Positions 45,816 to 58,860 of a stretch of DNA of 64,000 nucleotides are shown here, piece after piece (position 1 is the stretch's first letter; each line of letters starts with the position of its first letter). The DNA is from Pleurodeles waltl (lineage: Eukaryota; Chordata; Amphibia; Caudata; Salamandridae), in the NCBI RefSeq assembly GCF_031143425.1, contig NC_090445.1, positions 818,374,817 through 818,438,816 on the forward strand, written 5' to 3'. The position numbers and the translations under genes were made by a program. Under the pieces are notes generated by a model, which had not been told where the DNA came from, made no database searches, and saw only the letters and a list, made by a program, of their open reading frames with translations.

Positions 45816-46556
45816 TGTGGGTTCTGAATGCTGCCTGTACTAGATCTGTGTGTGAGGAAGCAGGCACCGCTGCCACCTGTGGTACACTGAATCTTTGTGG
45901 GCAGGATCCTTGTGCAATTCCAAATCAGGCTGTAACTATGTTGTGAGTGAAGCTGGCACTGCTGAACCAGTTCTGTGTGTGCGAGAGGAGCTTACACTTT
46001 TGATATCCGTGTGCTGCTTGTTCTGTGTGTGCGAGGGGAGCTTGCATTGCTTATGCCCTAGGACATCTATGTTTGTGCAGTGCAAGGAAAGCTGACACTG
46101 TTGATGCCGTTCTAGTAGACGTTGTGGGTGTACCGGTGCCATATCTTAGCCAGACTTTGTGTGTGGAGAACGATTTCACAGCTGATACCTATGTCGTGTC
46201 TTTTCTTTGTGTGTGAGGGAAAATGGCTCTGCTGAATACCCATATCAGCTGCACATTTCGTACGTGTTCCATGTGTCCTAAGAATGCTTACATTGCAGAT
46301 GCTCATATTATACCTGCTCTTTGTGCAGGGAAAGCTTCAACTACTGATGCCTGCGTGGTACCTGTTCTTTGTGTCTGGGAAGTGTGTGTGGAAGGTGTGG
46401 GGTCGGGGTTCCAGTTCAGATACCCTTGTAGTAAATGTTCTTTGTGTGGGAGTGGGGGGAAGCTTGCAGTGCCGATGCCCATGAGGTGTCTGTTCTGTCT
46501 GAGTGGGGAAAGTGCTCTTTGCTGATTCCCACATTGTCTCCTTGTCTTTCCTTTAG
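45816..46556. repeat. Degenerate minisatellite, about 55-70-bp units
   Basis: The phrases TGTTCTTTGTGTG, GGGGAAGCTTGC and TGATGCC/CGATGCCC recur in the same order roughly ten times, at varying spacing and with heavy divergence. The small frames called on both strands here are by-products of the repeat. Confidence 0.75.
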
Positions 46557-47014
46557 AAAAAGTTCCCACTGTACAAGAGTCAATTATTGGCATTACCATT
46601 GCTCTTGCAAATAAATTCTAATCTGTTGCTCCTTTACCCTTCCAATCTCATTCATAATTTCTTACGAGATCAAGATCCCTGAAGCATTTAACGAGAGGCA
46701 GTAGATGTTATGGAAATCAAATGTAACCTGAACCAACAAGAAGTGATAAATTAACTTTGGGGAATGGGAAGTCTACATTTTCAGCGGCTTTCATAATATA
46801 ATATGCTACAGAAGAGATCTCTTCGGTTTCTCTAATGCTCCTCAAGGGCATTTCCCACTTGACTGTTGTGATGGAGCCGCTTGTTTATGTCGTAGTTATT
46901 TAAGCATGAAAACCACATTGAGAATGCAATTTCCTTGAAAATTATCCAGTGTCTACAAATTGATATTTTTGGAGGAAATGTACGTTTATGGTTTCCTGTG
47001 CCTTCTCTGTCTAG
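46557..47014. other. CFAP43 intron end with acceptor
   Basis: AT-rich sequence without a gene. It ends in the pyrimidine-rich acceptor CTTCTCTGTCTAG at 47002-47014. Confidence 0.6.
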
Positions 47015-47163
47015 GTGACTGCTATGGCTTGCTGCCCCTCGTCACACTGTGCTGCGGTGGGCAGTGTGACCGGCCATGTCTACTTCATCGATATTACCAG
47101 AGTGGAAGCTCCACGCCTGATCCACAGAGTCCTCTTGTCCAATTCTCCTGTGCAACACTTGCA
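47015..47163 (+). CDS. cfap43: CFAP43 exon (WD40 strand set, 49 codons plus 2 bases)
   Basis: A 149-base exon, phase 0 at the start and phase 2 at the end. It encodes VTAMACCPSSHCAAVGS through LLSNSPVQHL. Blocks ACCPSS and AAVG, then VYFIDI and VQH, follow human CFAP43 (ACCPSS-AAVG-VYFI-VQH) from memory. Donor GCA|GTGAGT. The split codon is completed by the C that begins the exon at 49461, giving His, so the join reads VQHLH-YDHTG. Confidence 0.95.
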
Positions 47164-49460
47164 GTGAGTAATCCTCTGCGTCGGAGGCCAGGCTACCAGT
47201 GTATTCCACTGCATGGGTTTTGTTTGTAAACTCTTGGCAGTAAATTAAAGTGCCGGTCTCTTAGAGATCATTCACTTTTTGGCCATTATAAATATTAAAA
47301 TTGCGTTCTCCTGTAGACAGGTGTAATTAGTTCAATATGTTACAATAAACTTCATGTACACCTCAGGCCTCGTTCCCTACCTGGAGCCGAATGAGTGTTC
47401 TTGTTGAAAAAAATGCTCTTAACAACTGGGTCAAAATATACATTGTACTTGGACCTGCAGTGCCATACTCTGCGTTCCTAGATTACGGTGATTTCTGTGA
47501 GGTGATTTCTGTGAATGTCCTGGTAGTACAGATTCTCAAAGACTGCTTCAAATTGTGGGATCGGCCTTTGAGTTTCATAGCTCAGTTCAACCCTTTTGGC
47601 TGCTGACAGAGTTGGCATGTGGTGACTGCAGTTCTTCTGTGGGCACCGGCCACATAGCAACTGCCAGGCGTTTCCACATCCTAACCTTCCACTTCTATAC
47701 CCGTAGTTGTGTCAGATGTGTTAATGCAACATGATAATTATAGACATTCCCAATCCTGTGAATGAACTTTCTATTTTGTTGATTAGGTCACAGTAGCCTC
47801 AGTTATCAGAAAAGGAAATTGCCATGAGACCAGCCTCCATTCAGTTCTGTGGTATCCTTAGAGCTGTCCAGTTACTCTGGAGAGCTGTCCTTTATATGTC
47901 TACTCCTTAATTGCCAGGCAGTCGAGAAAACTTTAGGCTAGACTCCATAATCGGAATCCACAGAAAGGTCTGTAGCACTGGAGAAGCTACCTGCATTGTG
48001 AATTTAGGGAAATGTATTTAGAAATTCGTCTTTGCAGTTAAGTTTAAATGAAGACAACAAGTTTAAGGGTTTAAATAGTTATCATGGCTATGTAAAAACT
48101 TTACACAGTATAGATTGTTCACCGGACCCATGGGCCAATTGTGGCCTCAATTGTTGGTCTTCACAAAGGTTAAAAAGAAGGGGGCAATGTCCTCCGGCAA
48201 GTATATGGTAATGTGAAGCATTTCAAGTAAATAGCATGGGAATAGATATGTATTTGAAAGGAAGAAAAGAACTATAGATTAATACTGGTGTAGGTTAAAG
48301 TTAATGTGACAGTTGCACTGTCAAGCCAGACCTAAAAATCCAGATAGGTTAATGACTGCCCTCTTCTTATTTGTGCTGCTGATGGGGAAAAACAACAAAA
48401 AATTATCTAGTTATGGTAAACACTTTAATAGCATAACAGTGTCATAAGTTGGCCCTGAAAGGTCAAGCTTAGGCAGCTGGATAAATAAATAAAATGATCA
48501 GAGCTGTGTGGAGGGTAAGCACTGTTTTGTGCAGGCACACAGCCTCTGTCCAATCAAAACGTACTCCTGGCTCCCAACATGTGGGCAGATCCAAGGCCCC
48601 TCACTAGAGACGCTCAAATAATAGTCTGAAAAGGCAGCTAGAAATTTGAGGGAGTTTGTGTATGGCAAGGAATGTGAATTTATTTTTAATTAGCTGTCCT
48701 ACATAATAGTACGGTAATGCTGCTTGCCATTGCGTGGGTCACAGTAATATCTAAAAAGACATAAGACATAAGACATTAGTATGGCATCTGAATTATGGTC
48801 ATATGGTATTGGATATTTCAGTCCACAGCACATAAACTGAGCAGGCCAGTGCCTCATTGATCAAAATGGATTGGGGAATTCAATATCTGCTAAACCTTTT
48901 TGATATCATTCTTTTGCTTCCAGGACAGGTGTTATCTTTGCTGTGTTTATTGATTAGGCTTACCCTGAGATCACCCACCCAGGCCTGGGGTTCTCATCAG
49001 GTAAGTTAGTCCGGTCGTGCACGAGGAATGTATAGCTATGCCTTGCATTAAAAAAAAAACACTTTGTTAGGACATTAAAAAAAAGTGTGTGCATAGTAAT
49101 GAGAGAGTGAAAGGATTCAATTCACTTCTGCTTTCTTACCTCCTGCCCTTTTATCAGCCTGTGCTTCCTCTGATTGGCCTGTCCATCACCGCATGGCCCA
49201 TCCCTGCTTCTGTTTTCTTTCTCTTCCAGTTCTGGCCCCTTCCCCTTATATTCAGCTAGTTATTATTAGCTTACCTTGCAAATCAGCATGCAAAACCATG
49301 CATTCTTTTAAAGTATTTCTTCGGAAACGCTCCTTGTCGAATCAGTTCCAGGACCAACCAGTAAGGGGTCTAATGCACAGGGATTATTGCTGAATTATAA
49401 TCTTTGCTTTATGAATCATTGTCTGCACTCTACAAACTGTTTGTGTTGCCTTATTCCTAG
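47164..49460. other. CFAP43 intron
   Basis: No gene or confident element. The acceptor of the next exon is TTATTCCTAG at 49451-49460. Confidence 0.5.
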
Positions 49461-49564
49461 CTATGACCACACTGGTGAAATCCTACTTTCCGGAGCAGTG
49501 GATGGTTGCGTTTTCGTTTTAGACGCAAAGCCTTCATATTCATTCCAGGTCATTGGATACACAG
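49461..49564 (+). CDS. cfap43: CFAP43 exon (WD40 strand set, about 35 codons)
   Basis: A 104-base exon, entering in phase 2 and leaving in phase 1. It encodes YDHTGEILLSGAVDGC through SFQVIGYT plus one base. LLSGAVDG and VFVLDA are the d-a-b strands of a WD blade; SFQV-GYT is a block I recognise from CFAP43. Donor CAG|GTAATA. The last G pairs with AG at the start of the 61207 exon to make Glu (GYTE). Confidence 0.95.
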
Positions 49565-51081
49565 GTAATACGCAAACTATTGGGGAAATCTGTAGGGTCA
49601 TATCAGCAACTAGTCACTCCTTTACAATAATATGACAGGCAGGGGAAATGGCAATGTGCAGGTCCCAATCAAAATGTTTTTACTTACCCTTCAAAAACAT
49701 CATCTAATAAGGAAGTATTAAACACAAAATTGAAGACGGAGAATGTGGCGTAACAGCCAAAGCTGCGAACTTTGAAAACCAGGTTTGCAAAAAAATAAGT
49801 ACTAGTGTAATGTAACTGCTGCTCACGTAAAAGCGTAGAGTTTAGTGGCAATGTGTGAGTAACTCACCCAGCACTGCTCTTTTAACTGCATTCTGGTTCT
49901 TTCAGTAATGGATTGGTAGAGGCCCACAGCAATGTGACCCACGCCCTTATACTTGCCAGCCTCTTAGAACCACCAAAAAGGGATACTTAGAGGAATCATC
50001 AGACATGTAAGTTCCCTGTTAGCTTCCACTGGAGTGGAGGACGTTTTAGGAAGGAGAAAGCTAAAATAACATGATTTTTAGCTTGAAGAATGTGGAGGTT
50101 GACACTTGACACAAGAGTGCTGACGTGTGTGTGGCCTGGGGTAGTCTGGAAAGTTCTTGAAGTCAATATGTCAATATCCTAAACATATTTGATATCATCG
50201 TGTTTGCATTGCCTGCATTTCGAATTTAAAAAATATATACATAAATTTAGTAATACTATGCGAGTCATCAGATGAGAAAAAACAGTAAGTAAACATTGGT
50301 GCATCTAATAAATGCAGCAAGGGTTTCCTACCCACAAGCTATATGTTTCACTGCATCTATAATTAGAGGTGCATTTTTATGATGTCTGCTTATCATCTGA
50401 CGTCTTCAAAACAGTACATACATCCAGCATGTAATGTGAATACAAAGTTAAAACCTACAGGAAGATTAGACTATCACTTGCAGTGCCTTTCTCTGAAAGC
50501 ATTAAAGGTGCAGGGTAAAAGTGGATTGTTGTATCATTTATCTGAAAGGGTCTGCATCCTACCTGAAGGGCGCAGACAGGCAACAAGCGTTGGGGTTGCT
50601 GAGAGATAACCTGAGTTCATCCATGTGCACCATTGCAGGATGGATTATCTTCTTTGCCATTAAGGGGACTAAGTCCCTCCTTTCTTTCCAGTTAGACTTT
50701 ACACTCATTTCATCAGATCGTAAACAGCTGCTGGGGTTTTCAGAGACATCAGCCCATATTGGAAGTCTGTAGCTCGGCCAAGTGGGCCACTTTTTGCACA
50801 TTTGTACCCGTAAACCCTGGACACTACTGCCATGCTTCTATTTGTTTTTGTCCACCAAGTCTTTCACAATATGCGTTCTCAATTATTTGTTATGCTTTAA
50901 AGTTTTACCCGAGTCTGTGTACAGTGACATCTGTACTCCCCATTAGGAAGCGAGAGGAACCGGAAAACTGAAAGTACATTATCTTCAAAGTGATTCAAGT
51001 TCTCTTACTTCATTTATTGTTTTATAGATTTTGTCTATCGAAAACCAAACATAGGACTTTCCAACTAGTTCAAAAGACCGA
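49565..51081. other. CFAP43 intron
   Basis: No gene. Frames around 50379-50971 overlap on both strands and show no domain. Confidence 0.4.
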
Positions 51082-51252
51082 GGGCCTGATTCAGAGTTTG
51101 GCGGATGGGGTTACTTTGCCACAAACGTGACGGTTATTCCGTCCACTGCATTACGATTCCCTTGTATCCAATGGAAATAGTAATATGGCTGACAGAATAT
51201 CCGTCATGTTTGTGACAGATTAACCCATCTGGCAAACTCTAAACCCGGCCCC
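51082..51252. mobile_element. Palindromic MITE, copy 2
   Basis: A 171-base imperfect palindrome: GAGTTTGGCGGATGGGGTTA at the left faces TAACCCATCTGGCAAACTC at the right; GGGCC and GGCCC close the ends. The inner TATTCCGTC and ATATCCGTCA blocks relate it to the copy at 44301-44487. This copy has more mismatches between its arms and so is older. Confidence 0.8.
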
Positions 51253-54200
51253 AAGTTACTGCAGTGCCGAGGTGACAAAAATCTGATGTCTTTTGACAAG
51301 TCGTTGAACCACATCAGGATCCATCCTGGAAAACATGTAAAACAACCAACAAATACTAGTAGCAATTGCTAAAGAAGTATATTGTAATAATAGGAAAACA
51401 GGAAGAGGAATTTCAGAAAGAAACTAACGTAAATAAAGACTGTAAAGCCTGTTGTGTTTCTCCCATACCTGAGTAGGAAGGAGCAACAGAGGCAGAGGAC
51501 CAGTGTCGAAACAGTAAACAGGTAGGATGGAAAGGGTAAAGGTGGCAAATAGAGCATAGAAGATGGTAATGGGGGCACCCAAGTTAAAAGTGTAAATATG
51601 GAAAAAAGAAACAATCTGCACAGTTCAAGAGAAGTGAGCGGGGTGAGGCAACAGGGAACACCTCTATCCCTTCCCTACAATATTTCTATTGAACAACAAC
51701 TAAAACCTGGTGACATGACTTGAGTCAGGTGACATTAAACATCTCACAGTTATACCAGAGTTTTTAAAAGGGCAAAGCAATCTCTCACTGACAAACAACC
51801 ATGAGCATATCAAGCTACGCTTATGTTCTCTTCAGCCGATATGTTCGTCAAAGTGACGCTGTCTGTTTCAGAAGTATATTTTATTACAAAAGTTATCACA
51901 AATTCTCCTTCATTATAGAAAAACATAGCAGAAGTCTAATTCCTTGGTGTCCATCTATACCTTCCACCAAACTCCCTGAAGGCGCGCTCAGTTCCTGCCA
52001 AGGATGAAAAAAGTCTCAACCCATGGATGCTTTATACACCGCCCCCTCCCCCCCCCCCCCCCCCATTGTGTAAGAAATGACTCTCTGCACTAATACATTT
52101 ACTATTGTGCTTTCCCTTGTGCCTGGAAACATAATGAGAAATCACTAAGAAGGGGCACTGAGTCGTGGATCACTGCGGTTAAGACACGGGAACTGAAGAA
52201 CCTCTTGCTAATGTTTCTGGCAGGCAATACGAACAAGATTAAGGTATATGGGGCAGGTGTGTAAATAGTCAAAATCATTTCTACTTACTGCTAATTTGAA
52301 GCTTGTGTGTTTTCCCGAGAGAAGTTAAACATGTAAGGCTTTTGTCTATGGCATATATTTTAAAAATGGCGTTCTGCAGCCTGCTGTTCAAATGCAACTC
52401 TTTAAGCATGTTAGATTTTTAGATGCTAGTGGGAAAATATATTTTTGACTAGTACAGTTGATTTCCCAAAGATATCTTTAAATTTTTTTTATTTTTGAAG
52501 CAGAGTATGTGTATCTGTCTGGGGCACAGTCATCAGGCCTCAGCCAATCTAGAGTTCAAGTACCAAATTTCCAAAGTGTAAAAGACAATGTGAGGAACGT
52601 AGCAAAATATGGAGACCCCTATTCATTATGTCTACATAGTCAGTCAAGTGATGCAAGCGACATAATCTGTGCAGGTGTTGTGTAATATGTTAATAGCTTG
52701 TTTGAGCTTCATTAAGACATTCTTTCATGTACTCCCCAGCTTTTTTCCATTTTTCTTAAGGGTCTGAAGCAAGACTATTGGTATTGGAAAATGTTTTGCA
52801 CATATGGTCTTGCATCTGTCTTCTCACCGCTGATTTCATATTATTGAAATAAACAAAGTTTGGAGATGGGGTGATAAACTGTCATAACTTGTGAGTCTGG
52901 CTTTAGTTTTGTTCTGGAGAATTGTGACTGTTGCATATTTCAGGGTTCCAGGAACACTTCTCTCTTTGCAAGCTATTGTTGGTTAATTTGCATGAAATAG
53001 TTTCTTCATCCAGGTGGCAAAGCACGCTTATGCAGGCATGTTTGCACTAGTTACTTTGGTTTTTGAGTGACCTTCTTCACCTCCTCGTCTATAAATCTGA
53101 CAGAAGAGAAAGAAGCTTTCCCCAGTTAAGAAAAAAAAGGGTGAGTTCCAAGCAAAGGAAATCATGAGCCGTAGAGATTGAGATGATTCTGGGTTATTTG
53201 CTGTTGTTTTGGTCTATCTGTAATCCAGATCTGGGTAGCCTGCTGTCCGATGTGTGGGCAACTGGGTACAAAAGCCACAATGTCACCACACACTTAAATA
53301 TGTGGTAGGTAAGTGCCCTAGAGAAGCTGCCACCTACTGAGACCGAAAAAGTCCTAGCTGGATGAAGCCTTCAAAAGCCTGAAGAAAACCAGGGATTTAG
53401 AATTCAGAAAGAGCATTCTTCAGGAGTGGAATCATGATTAGCAAGTGGAAGGAGCCAGGAAACAAGCGAAGGAACACAGCTTTGTCGAGATGCACCCTCC
53501 AACCATGCGGTAGCCTTGATATAGGAAAGGGAAATGAAATAACTTCAAAACATCACATGACTTGGAACACAAATGATTGGGAGCAGGATGAAACAAGGAA
53601 GAAGTAGTCTGATTGATAAGAAAATTATATAAGAGGCAAAAACCTGAAGTGGACGAGCTGGGGGCATAAACTAGGCCTTGCACATGTTAGTTTAAATAGC
53701 ATGGGGAAGAACAAAAATACCACCCCCAGGTGAACCAGAATCCACTTTGCCAACTACCTAATTTTCCCCCTATTTCTGCCCAAATCCTGGTCTGCCCGTT
53801 TTACGCTCTTCTTGTGAATCCTTTAAAATGCCAAATATAAGTCCTTGCACATCTGGCTATTATTAAGGATAAAGGTATGACACTGTATTTTGATTACTTT
53901 CCATACCTCATCTTTATTAACCCTGGATCAGATTCAGATTCATCTGATTTTGCAACATCATGCTACACATTGTGATACATTTCTTCAGCATTGTTAGATA
54001 GGGCAGATTGACCAATCCATCGATTAGCTGGTCTTGCTTTCTCAATTTCATTGCATTAAAGCCATACCTATTTGAGGGATCATAGCTGAAAAAATATTGA
54101 ACACGTTCTCCTTCACATCCCTTTTCTGATGATAAACATATATACTGTTCAGTTGTTTAGTATGATATATATGTGGGACCACTAGTCTAAATAACAGGAA

Positions 54201-55374
54201 TCAATCCATCACTTCCAACAGACATGATGCGTATCCTTGTATCTGCATCCCATGATATAATGCATGTAATTTTCACACATATGAAAAAATATGAGAAATT
54301 ACTCTCTGCTGCTCTTGTAGTTCTCATGTGGGCTATGCAATGCGTCCCTACCCTTTCACACCACAAATTCACAACTCGGTATATGACTAGCAAAGCGTTC
54401 GCCCTCAACCCTAATTCATTTTGAAATCTTAGCATCCCTTCCGTAAGTGTGGGTAGTGTCTAGTATAATTCTCATAACCTGATAAGAACTCACTTTCTTG
54501 TTCAGGCAAAATGCATTGTGCAACTTCAGGCATTTGAAACCTGATTTCTTTTGGTTTCTTATTTAACCCATTAAACTCTTCATCTCTGGTAACAGGATCT
54601 GTGTACCTGTGAGTGAGCAAAGAAAGGTAAATTACACATGAGTAAAACAAATGAAAGAGGTCCCTGTGCTTAAGTAGTTTCCTCGGTTAGAGAGCCAGGC
54701 AGATGAGCACACATCCAACAGTTCAATACATTCAAAGTTGACAAGTATGGTTGAACCAGCTGGACAGATATGTTTTCTCTGTATTCATTTTGATGATGAG
54801 GGCGCATGCCATTTTCATAATTTCTTCCCCCTTTGTGAAGTACCGTTGAGCTGAGAGGACCTACCATATCTTACTGGGTGAATCATTTGCATTAATGACT
54901 CTAAATATCAGTCCTTTCATGCATGTAGCAAATGCAGCTGTCATGATGACCAAGACTATCTCTTACCCCTCATTATCTTTTTTTTGTAATATTTCAGCAC
55001 TTTCTTTTTCTGGCTTCTGGTGGACTCAACCTCTTACTGCACGTTTGGATTCTGTCAATCGTTCTTGACTGAAACAGTTCGTTTTTGGGAGTCTTGGGGT
55101 GTTTACTACCCTCCTCTGGTGTTCTCGCCTTCTTTGTGTGCGACACATGCACCCATGTTGGCTGCCCTTCACATTTCACAACAGAGTTTGGAACTATTAG
55201 GTGATATGGTCCCTTCTAGCTTGACTGTAGACCATTTTGGCAAGTGTGACTCTTTACTGGAAACCAGCTTCAGGTTCTATGATATGCAGCCTATTGAACC
55301 TGGTGAAACACAGAGCCTACTACATCAGATAGTCTCTTGCAGTAGTCCATGATCAAGTCATCAGTTGTCAACAG
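51253..55374. other. CFAP43 intron; poly-C tract; possible retrovirus 3' part
   Basis: A near-pure C-run occupies 52042-52064. About 54.2-55.3 kb could be the env/3' portion of the minus-strand retrovirus, but no motif I trust supports that. Otherwise no gene. Confidence 0.35.
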
Positions 55375-56000
55375 CTAGGCAGCATTTGGTACCCCAGATA
55401 CACTCCTCAGCCCACCCATTAGGATTTCATGGGGGACAGTTTTCGGTTTGATGTTCATCTGATACTCATGAGCACCAGAGGCACTGTGTTGGATCGCTTC
55501 AAGGTAGTGGACGCAAACCGTTTTGCAGGTTTGTTCTTTATCACAGTATTTTTTCTCTCCATCAGCCCCAAGGACTGGGTGTGATATGCACAGTATTATC
55601 ATTGAGTAATGACTACAGCGTCACAGATTTGTTTAGTTATTTTATTCTTGAAATGTCCACTCTGGTCACTTTGTGTATTGGTACTTGATACTGTGGAATC
55701 TGTTTCTTCAACAACAGTTTGGCCACAGTCATTGCAAGTCATTTGCACATCTGATTGGCCTCAAGCCACTTGGCGAACCTGCAAATCACAGAACATATTG
55801 CCAACCCCTTTAGGGAGGCAACTAGCAATGTTTTCTCATAGCAAGTTGGGCATCAGCCAAAAGCTGGGCTTTACATCATTGAAGCAACATTTCAACTAGA
55901 TGAGATGCACACTATGTCACAGGATGCCCTAACATAATATTATCTGACTGTTCTACTGACACCCCTAAAGCTGTAGTCGCTCTTAGATACCCCCAGAGAC

Positions 56001-56760
56001 CTACAGCTCTGGGGTCCAGTGTAGCAGAAAAATACACAACTGGGGTTTGTCAATCTCCTTAACGCTCTGTTGGTACAGACAATGAGCACACTTTTCTATC
56101 TGTGCAGTACAAGGGAAATTGCTTATCTTAATCCCTACAGCTGGAGAGGAGCGCAGGGCACATTTTAATTTCAAGACACATTTTTGACATTCTTCTAACC
56201 AGGGCACTGGATTTGGGGCATCTTTCCTAATTAAACATTGAAGAGATATAGCTTTACGGGTGAAATCCAGAATCTACTACTGCAATACCCTACCTTGCAA
56301 GGGCAGCCTCTCACTTCTCTGTGTACAGGGTGAAGAGAGCTGTCAGACCTCTGCCACCCTTCCCTGCGGCACTTTCCTTTTACCTCCCTCTAATTCTTGT
56401 CCCAGATAGATAACCTCTCATTGACAGTTCTGAAGTTTTGCAAGGAAGACATTATGTCGCCCTTGAGCCAAATGTTTCCTCTAAGTGATAGTGCATCACT
56501 AACTTGGCTCCCTAGGAGGCGAGGCAACCAATAAAGCATCAATGTACTGGAATAGTACCACTCCATGTGTGGGATGAATATGCTTCAATTCCTTATGAAG
56601 GGTTTGAAAGAAAATGAATGGTGACTCCTAATTTCCAGAAAAAACACCTTTTTTTAAAAATCGGAATACAAATATTGGTTGCCTTGATGCAATGGTATAA
56701 AAAAAAGTAGGCATAACACAAATCAATAATAGTAAATCAATATGCAGAGGCTGGGATCTG
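56001..56760 (-). pseudogene. Retroviral reverse transcriptase remnant
   Basis: About 56621-56505 reads in one minus-strand frame as a retroviral RT core, including GVVLFQYIDALLVAS, where the usual catalytic second Asp of YxDD is Ala. The frame at 56207-56001 (PWLEECQKC) resembles the segment after the RT core, running toward RNase H. Frames switch several times between them. Inactive. Confidence 0.7.
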
Positions 56761-57636
56761 AAACATAATCTTAGGAGTACTCAGGACCACTGGAGAAACT
56801 AGGAACCACTATGTGAATAATAGCTCCTAAATCATACAACATCTTCCTAGAAATATAATTAACCTTTCACACAGGGAGAAAAAGAGTTGTACATACACTT
56901 GACTCTATCCTCGTAATATTGCACTGTTATAGTAAGTCGTGCACCACCCAGTTCTTTGTGATAATTTATACTCATGAACTTGTGAACCTTGTGCCTTCTA
57001 GCAACCTTACAAGCACTGATTGGCCACTGTGCGTTTTTGTCTCTCCACCTTTCACTGCCCGGAGCCCAAACTGTACTGTGTTATACCAGTCTTTGGGTAT
57101 CTTACTCTCCTCCAGTGAAGGCAAGTTTGCATCATCTCCCTAAAATGTGCATTTGGGTCCCTTGTCTGCACAAACACATCCTCCGGAATACAATACTGAC
57201 ATAGTTCATTTTGCACAGCAGAACCCTTCCCTGACAAATTCACAGGAATAGTACAGATGATCAAAAATCAAGTTGCTCAACTATGAACCCTGTATTTACA
57301 GGAAATATAAAAGATGTCCATTCACTCTCCCCTTCACATAGAAACGTCCCTGATCAACTAGGAGCATTAGAACCAGCCAGCTGCCATCCTCTCTTAACCA
57401 GTCCTATGGGACATAACTGGAGCCCGTCAGGTCACTACTTGTGACAGCAAAATGAGGGAATGTATTGTTCAATAATGACATAAGCTAGTTTGCTTGCTGA
57501 CATAAGGGCAGGGGAAGAGGCTGGTGGATAGAGTTGAGTTGGCTTTCCAGCCGGGAAACAGAGGTAGTCAGCAGGTTTAGGGCACTAGACTAGATAGACT
57601 GACCTAGCAGGACTCCCACTTAGACATTTCCATTTT

Positions 57637-58856
57637 CTATTCTAGAGCAGTGGCTTCTCCTATGTCCCCACTTACCACACTTGAAAAATAGCTGAGTACC
57701 TTCCCCCTTTCCTCAGCCTCTGCTGCTTCAATGGCACCGTGGCCTCTTTCTCCACCCCCGGATTGTTCTAGCTGCATTTCTATCCCCATTGCCTGCAAGG
57801 CAGGTGGCATCTGTTGGAAGAATTCTGTTTGCACCACCATCAACTTATCATTATCATTATTTTGTTTACAGTCAAGATATTCACTACAATACTGCACACA
57901 TGCCAACATTTTCTCAATTGCTTTGGCTTACCTACACATCTCAAATTGTTGAACTTGGGCATTAATATCATGTCAGAGTCCTTCACAGAACCTGGCACCA
58001 GGGCCAGCATTCCATGTTGAGTGAGCATTCTCTGTTCTATTGCGAAGCTTAGAAAACATGCAAAAGCCTGTCATAAAAGCACGCATGCACTCATATTTCT
58101 TTTGCATTGGATAATCTTGGATCAGTTTACATGTTGCTCAGGCACTTTTTCCTTCAAATATTGCATCATCTCTTTATAATTTTCCATTTCTATTGAACGC
58201 ATTGCTGCTATGCTTCTGGCCACCTCACAGATACCTTACAAGGGTTCCACAGAACTTTGGGGTACTGCCATAGAACACACTGCATCCAAATCCAACCAAA
58301 GTAATTTTTGGTAATTTTACCTCTATGTTCCACTTTTCAGTAGTTTCCCAAAAACTCAAAAAATCTTTAATGAATGACCACAGTTCATACCAGGGCATGT
58401 GGATATGTATGTACTCATTGCCCATCTGTCAATTGTGCTTTTCTCAGTGGAAACTTCGGCTTGACCTACTCGAACAATTGTATTTCTGGAATATCACTTT
58501 CATCATCAGACCCGGTCACCTGATCCACCTGAGTCTCCTCTACTCCGGCCCTTCTTCACCCTTTCTACATCCTCCCACTTTCTCATCTTCTCCAACAGAT
58601 CCTCAAACCAATGCTGCAACACCACTTATTTTGCCTTCCTAACCTCTTCTTTGTTAAACGTTAACGGATATGATGAGCATATTCTTTTTTCAGTAAACGC
58701 AACACCATTTTTCTTGACCTCAGAAATAAGACTGTGGTAGACCGGCCTTGTCTGAGTACTGACCTGTATTAATAATTTAACAAACGCATCTCCACTTAAA
58801 CCTTCCCATGATGCCTCCCTCCTCTGCCATTTAGCATAGCACTCTAAAGGCTTCAT
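57637..58856 (-). pseudogene. Retroviral gag-like remnant
   Basis: Two minus-strand pieces (58856-58626 with CYAKWQRREASWEGLSGDAF, and 57909-57637, Glu/Gln-rich) lie 5' of the RT remnant where gag is expected. Their sequence alone does not prove gag; position is the main argument. Confidence 0.4.
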
Positions 58857-58860
58857 TTTC

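Larger units (their letters stand above)
55375..58860 (-). mobile_element. Degraded endogenous retrovirus (gag-pol remnant)
   Basis: On the minus strand, fragments come in retroviral order: gag-like sequence (58856-57637), reverse transcriptase (about 56760-56001) and an integrase-like end (55602-55375, PHEILMG). Every part is broken by stops and frameshifts, and the distance from RT to the integrase-like end is too short, so internal deletion is likely. LTRs were not identified on either side. It is antisense to CFAP43 and an old fossil without coding capacity. Confidence 0.65.
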
